Shown here: piece after piece, positions 5,853 to 9,399 of the stretch
Layout: each line of letters opens with the position of its first letter
Position numbering within the stretch: position 1 is the stretch's first letter
DNA from: an uncultured Clostridia bacterium
GTDB lineage: Bacteria > Bacillota > Clostridia > Saccharofermentanales > Fastidiosipilaceae
DNA length: 9,399 bases
NCBI GenBank assembly: GCA_947253135.1
Contig: CAMXYS010000057.1
Coordinates: forward strand, 1 to 9,399
Reading direction: 5' to 3'
Position numbers and translations under genes: made by a program
Notes under the pieces: model-generated
What the model saw: the letters and a program-made list of their open reading frames with translations, nothing else
Databases searched by the model: none
Told to the model about the DNA's origin: nothing

Positions 5853-8529
5853 ACATGGTTTCGTGCCAGTCTGAACCGATTTTGAGATCGACTGTCAAAG
5901 GTACATCCAAATGATAAACCTCCTCCATCTCTCGGCGCAGAATCTCAGCCGCTCTTTCAGCTTCAGCTACCGGTGCCTCTAAAATCAATTCATCATGCAC
6001 TTGCGAAATAATTCCTGTTTCCAACCCATTCTCCAATAGGGAGCGGTGTACCCTAACCATCGCCAGCCGCATCAGATCTGCCGCGGTCCCCTGCACCGGC
6101 ATATTCATAGCCGCCCTTTCGCCGAACATGCGCTGATTTCTATTTTTAGCCTTCAATTCCGGAATGTACCTGCGTCTGCCAAACAAGGTTTCCACATAGC
6201 CGTGCTCAGCGGCAAACGCTACTAAGCCTTCCATGTAAGAGCGAACCTTGGGATACTGTGCATAGTAGCCTTCAATGTAAGCTCCTGCTTCTGCCATACT
6301 TATACCCAGGTCTTTAGCTAAACCAAATTCACTAATTCCGTAAATAATACTGAAGTTGACCGTCTTGGCGGCGCTCCGCATCGTCTTGGTAACCTGGTCC
6401 GGCTCAACCCCGAAAATGCGTAAAGCCGTCGTCATATGAATATCTGCCCCGTGGCGAAAGGCCTCACACATCCTTTCGTCACCTGATAGGTGAGCCAGCA
6501 ATCTCAGTTCAATTTGCGAATAATCCGCATCAATTAAAATTTTTCCGGGTGCCGCTGTAAAAGCCCGTCGAATGGCCCGCCCTTCAGCTTGCCGTATAGG
6601 TATGTTCTGTAGGTTTGGCTCCGAACTGCTGAGCCTTCCTGTTGTTGTTAGATTTTGGTTGAAGTGACAATGAATGCGGCCGTCCGCTTCTATAAAGTTA
6701 CTCATACTATCAACAAAGGTTGATTTTAATTTTGTTTTTTGCCGGTAAGCGACAATGTCTTCAATCACCGGGTGGAGCGGCTTTAACCGCTCCATCTCAT
6801 CATTGTCAGTTGAGTACTGTCCTGAAGTGGACTTACGCCCCGGCGGCAAGGCCAATTCTCCATAAAGAACCTGCCCGAGCTGCTTGGGTGAATTAATCTT
6901 AAACTCATGGCCGACCTCTTGGTAAATAGCTGCTTCAAGCTCGGCAATTTCATTGGCGAAATGTTCCGACAAGTCTTGCAGCCGATCGCGGTCGACATTA
7001 AATCCGCGATGTTCCATGAGACCTAAGACGGTCACTAACGGCATATCGATCCTGCCGGACAGGCGGTCCAAAGTCCTCGCGCTTAATTCTTCTCTCAATT
7101 GCTGCAGCAGTTGCGGGGCCACTGCCAGCTCATTTATCGGATCATCTGCTACTACAGATAAACCGTACGAGGCCCCTATTTTTTCCGGTGTCAAATCGCG
7201 GCCGGTCCCCTTGTTCAGTAAATAGGCAGCAGATGAAAAATCAAAGATCGGCACATGGGGTTCGGTGCCAAAATAACGAAACCAAGGTTTCAGGTCATAA
7301 GCTGCCAGCAGCCCAGGCTTTTGGCAGCAGGCAGAAAAAAAGCTTTCCGCTTCTGCTTGATTGGACGGGCTGAAGTGGTAAACTTCTCCGCCGGCAAAAG
7401 AAAAATAGATATCTGCTGTCGGTTCAAGTTCATTAAAGTTTGGCGAAACCAGATCTCCTTTTTTTCCATTTGTAAAAAAGCCGGCCAAAAAAAGAGTCTC
7501 AGCAGCAGCTGTCTGTTTTGTCGAACCGACTGCTGCTGAGACCGTTGCAGCCCCTCCCCCACCGGAGGCCAGGCGGGCCAGAGCTGCCGGTAAATCGACC
7601 GCTATAACATCCGGTTGCCTATCTGCTGTCGTCTCTGTTTGGTCTGTGACACCAGTGTTCAACCACCGTTCTGCCAGACCCTTCAGCTCATATTCATTTA
7701 AAAGATCAGACAGTTCAGCGCCCCGGAAGTGATCAGGCAAAAGTGCTTCATTTTCACTTAAGTCCAGTGGTGCCGCTGTATCAATCCGAGATAGGTCCAA
7801 AGAGAGGTAGGCCAGTTCTTTACCGACCTCCAATTTTTTCCTCATACCGGGCTTCAGCTCATCCAAATGGGCATACAAGTTGTCCACTGAACCAAACTCA
7901 GCGATTAGGTTGCTGGCTCCTTTTTCGCCAATCCCTTTAACACCCGGAATATTATCCGACGGGTCTCCCATCAGAGCCTTAACTTCGATAAATTCAAGCG
8001 GGGTCACCCCATAGCGCTCATAGACCTTTGCCGGATCGTAAAAACTGGCACCGCCACCGGTCTGTCTGCCTTCCGGCATTATAATTGTAATTTGGTCATC
8101 AGCCAGCTGAAAATTATCCTTGTCCCCACTTAAAAGAAAGACTTTAAAACCCTTAGCCCCAAAAGATTTGGCCAGGGTACCCAGGACATCATCCGCTTCA
8201 AAGCCGGCTAGCTCCACTCTTTTAACAGGCATGGCATCCAGAATTTCTTTAACAATATCAACCTGAAGATGAAGGTCATCCGGCATAGGAGAGCGGTTAG
8301 CCTTGTAATCTTTAAATCGAGTGTGGCGAAAAGTGGGTTCACGGCGGTCAAAGGCAACACACATATGGCTTGGCCTTAATTCATCTACATAGCGGCCTAC
8401 GATGTTAAAAAAGCCGAAGATCGCCCCGGTCGGGACCCCCTGCCGGTTGCTAAAAGCCTGTCGCAACAAGGCATAATAGGCCCGGTTGATAATACTGTGT
8501 CCATCTACTAATAAAATTTGTTTTTCCAT
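5851..8529 (-). CDS. polA: DNA polymerase I with 5'-nuclease and degenerate proofreading domain
   Basis: Repair and Okazaki-fragment-processing polymerase, 892 residues numbered from ATG 8529. The 5'-nuclease domain (1 to about 290) has LLVDGHSIINRAYYAL (D9), GFEADDVLGTLA (E111, D113, D114), SGDKDNFQL (D136, D138) and MGDPSDNIPGVKGIGEKG (D189, D192). The middle domain (about 300-470) lacks the DxE motif of an active 3'-5' exonuclease and is interrupted by a Gly/Ala-rich stretch (322-343). The polymerase domain has TGRLSSSEPNLQNIPIR, motif A DADYSQIELRLLAHLSGD (catalytic D669), motif B RSAAKTVNFSIIYG (R718, K722, F726, Y730) and motif C QVHDELILE (D846). Motif B has Ser727 where Gly is usual. 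ATG 8529 gives the family's N-terminus. The longer ATG at 8586 overlaps the upstream gene and has no ribosome binding site. The chosen start has only a weak AGAAAG. A terminator-like hairpin lies inside the gene. Probably in an operon with the upstream pseudouridine synthase and coaE. Confidence 0.97.
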   Translation of the reverse strand: MEKQILLVDGHSIINRAYYALLRQAFSNRQGVPTGAIFGFFNIVGRYVDELRPSHMCVAFDRREPTFRHTRFKDYKANRSPMPDDLHLQVDIVKEILDAMPVKRVELAGFEADDVLGTLAKSFGAKGFKVFLLSGDKDNFQLADDQITIIMPEGRQTGGGASFYDPAKVYERYGVTPLEFIEVKALMGDPSDNIPGVKGIGEKGASNLIAEFGSVDNLYAHLDELKPGMRKKLEVGKELAYLSLDLSRIDTAAPLDLSENEALLPDHFRGAELSDLLNEYELKGLAERWLNTGVTDQTETTADRQPDVIAVDLPAALARLASGGGGAATVSAAVGSTKQTAAAETLFLAGFFTNGKKGDLVSPNFNELEPTADIYFSFAGGEVYHFSPSNQAEAESFFSACCQKPGLLAAYDLKPWFRYFGTEPHVPIFDFSSAAYLLNKGTGRDLTPEKIGASYGLSVVADDPINELAVAPQLLQQLREELSARTLDRLSGRIDMPLVTVLGLMEHRGFNVDRDRLQDLSEHFANEIAELEAAIYQEVGHEFKINSPKQLGQVLYGELALPPGRKSTSGQYSTDNDEMERLKPLHPVIEDIVAYRQKTKLKSTFVDSMSNFIEADGRIHCHFNQNLTTTGRLSSSEPNLQNIPIRQAEGRAIRRAFTAAPGKILIDADYSQIELRLLAHLSGDERMCEAFRHGADIHMTTALRIFGVEPDQVTKTMRSAAKTVNFSIIYGISEFGLAKDLGISMAEAGAYIEGYYAQYPKVRSYMEGLVAFAAEHGYVETLFGRRRYIPELKAKNRNQRMFGERAAMNMPVQGTAADLMRLAMVRVHRSLLENGLETGIISQVHDELILEAPVAEAERAAEILRREMEEVYHLDVPLTVDLKIGSDWHETM
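7487..7542 (-). terminator. Terminator-like hairpin with T-run inside polA
   Basis: GTCTCAGCAGCAG at 7496-7508 and CTGCTGCTGAGAC at 7530-7542 form a perfect 13-bp inverted repeat around a 21-base loop, which itself contains a GTCG/CGAC mini-stem. In the polA sense direction the stem is followed by TC and seven T (7493-7487), the layout of an intrinsic terminator. It encodes polA residues about 330-347. The loop is longer than typical. Whether it terminates transcription is unknown, and translating ribosomes would normally mask it. Confidence 0.5.
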
Positions 8530-8563
8530 AATATAACTTTCTGTTTTTCTGTTCGCGCCTTGC

Positions 8564-9349
8564 TTATTCGTCCACAAACGATTCATAAACCGAGTGCGGG
8601 AAACAAGTCCAGGGGTAACGGCGGGGTGGCGGAGCTACAGCCCTCCTTCTTTCTTTTAAAGTCGGATGGTCAAAATAGTAAGCATAGGCCCAGAGCCCAA
8701 TCTCTCCGGTCGAATGACCCGGCCGGCCACGACCTCCTGTCCCACCGGCCTTTGCCCCATAGCGAGTATCGCCCCAAAGGGGGAGTTGCCTGGCAGCAAA
8801 CTGCAGGCGGATCTGATGAGTCCGGCCGGTCAGCAAATTAACCGCCAATAAAGACAAGTTTTCTTTTGGTGAGTAGGCCAATAAACGGTAAGTCAAGCTG
8901 GACGGTCTGGCTCCTTTATCGGTTTCTTTAACGATCCGGTGTCCCTTGCCGCCCCAGTCTCGCAGGAGGCTGTCATCCAAGCGCCCTGCCTCCTCCAAGG
9001 GTCGTCCTTGAACGACCGCTAAGTATGTTTTTTTGACCGTGCGCCGGCGAATTTGCTCCGACAGGCGGGACGCCGCCTTGGAGGTCCTGGCAAACACCAT
9101 AACTCCGCCGACCGGCCGGTCCAGGCGGTGAACTAAACCTAAGAAAACCGCCCCCGGCTTATGAAAAAGCTCCTTCAAATAGCCTTTTAACAAGGTCAAC
9201 ATATCCGGGTCGCCGGTGCGGTCAGCCTGGGACAAGACGCCGGCCGGTTTGACAGCCACGATCAGGTGGTTATCTAAACTCAAGATCCGGACCGGATCAA
9301 GATCTTTTCTTTGCTTAATTTTTATAATGTGCTCAGCTGCACCGGTCAA
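8564..9349 (-). CDS. RluA-family pseudouridine synthase without S4 domain
   Basis: Isomerises uridine to pseudouridine in rRNA or tRNA; the exact target site cannot be told from the sequence. The catalytic motif is GLVHRLDRPVGGVMVFA with Asp77, preceded by NHLIVAVKPAGVLSQ (27-41) and followed by KTYLAVV and the RNA-binding LLTGRTHQIR (172-181). The 261-residue protein has no N-terminal S4 domain, unlike RluC and RluD, and so resembles the short RluA/TruC-like forms. A Gly/Arg-rich loop lies at about 199-213. The start is TTG at 9349. No in-frame ATG precedes the conserved region (next Met is residue 50), and a GGGAGGAGAG ribosome binding site lies upstream. It is the first gene of a likely operon with polA and coaE, 34 bp before polA. 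Family assignment is certain, subfamily is not. Confidence 0.93.
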   Translation of the reverse strand: MTGAAEHIIKIKQRKDLDPVRILSLDNHLIVAVKPAGVLSQADRTGDPDMLTLLKGYLKELFHKPGAVFLGLVHRLDRPVGGVMVFARTSKAASRLSEQIRRRTVKKTYLAVVQGRPLEEAGRLDDSLLRDWGGKGHRIVKETDKGARPSSLTYRLLAYSPKENLSLLAVNLLTGRTHQIRLQFAARQLPLWGDTRYGAKAGGTGGRGRPGHSTGEIGLWAYAYYFDHPTLKERRRAVAPPPRRYPWTCFPHSVYESFVDE

Positions 9350-9356
9350 TGTTTTT

Positions 9357-9366
9357 CTCTCCTCCC
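9357..9366 (-). promoter_or_regulatory. Ribosome binding site for the TTG-started pseudouridine synthase
   Basis: GGGAGGAGAG precedes TTG 9349, with 7-11 bases of spacing depending on which part pairs. It supports the TTG start. The nearby ATG at 9373 is in another frame and runs into a stop after 12 codons. Confidence 0.75.
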
Positions 9367-9383
9367 GACATGTTAATATATCA

Positions 9384-9389
9384 ATTATA
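9384..9389 (-). promoter_or_regulatory. Consensus -10 element upstream of the rlu-polA-coaE unit
   Basis: A perfect TATAAT on the minus strand would place transcription start near 9377, giving a leader of about 28 bases before TTG 9349. The matching -35 would lie beyond the right edge, so the promoter cannot be fully checked. The surrounding sequence is AT-rich. Confidence 0.55.
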
Positions 9390-9399
9390 GGATATTATC

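Noticed and set aside
7301..7328. GCTGCCA/TGGCAGC stem-loop within polA
   Set aside because: A 7-bp stem with a 14-base loop and no T-run, in a Gln/Ala-codon-rich stretch. It is at chance level.
8530..8586. Longer polA start adding 19 residues
   Set aside because: It overlaps the end of the upstream gene, has no ribosome binding site, and the extra residues are unlike PolA N-termini.

Overview
The window is a compact block of bacterial housekeeping genes with no mobile element, CRISPR array, RNA gene or obvious new system. Strong AAGGAGG-type ribosome binding sites, the order comM-dprA-topA, and a DNA polymerase I whose proofreading domain has lost its catalytic residues all suggest a Bacillota (Firmicutes) member, probably a clostridium-like lineage of intermediate GC content. 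This placement is inference from gene order and protein style; genus cannot be read from the sequence.

Layout, right to left on the minus strand: an RluA-family pseudouridine synthase (TTG start, with a -10 element near the window edge), polA (DNA polymerase I), and coaE (dephospho-CoA kinase), whose Shine-Dalgarno sequence overlaps the polA stop codon. These three look like one transcription unit. ychF (ribosome-associated P-loop ATPase) lies on the plus strand, convergent with coaE and divergent from comM, with its own extended -10 promoter. A second minus-strand unit then runs comM/yifB (MCM-like AAA+ helicase), dprA (RecA loader for transforming single-stranded DNA) and topA (DNA topoisomerase I, cut by the left edge). 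All intergenic gaps are under 200 bp.

By theme, polA, topA, comM and dprA are DNA repair, topology and recombination genes. The comM-dprA pair is the chromosomal core of handling incoming single-stranded DNA in natural transformation, though both genes also occur in organisms not known to be competent.

The most unusual signal is inside polA. At 7487-7542 there is a perfect 13-bp inverted repeat followed, in the sense direction, by a run of seven T. It has the layout of an intrinsic terminator and sits between the 5'-nuclease module and the rest of the protein, where the first exonuclease motif would be expected. Other points worth a look are a roughly 62-residue N-terminal extension on ComM supported by the only good ribosome binding site, a Gly-to-Ser change in polymerase motif B, an orphan Shine-Dalgarno sequence upstream of topA, and direct polA-coaE adjacency without mutM.
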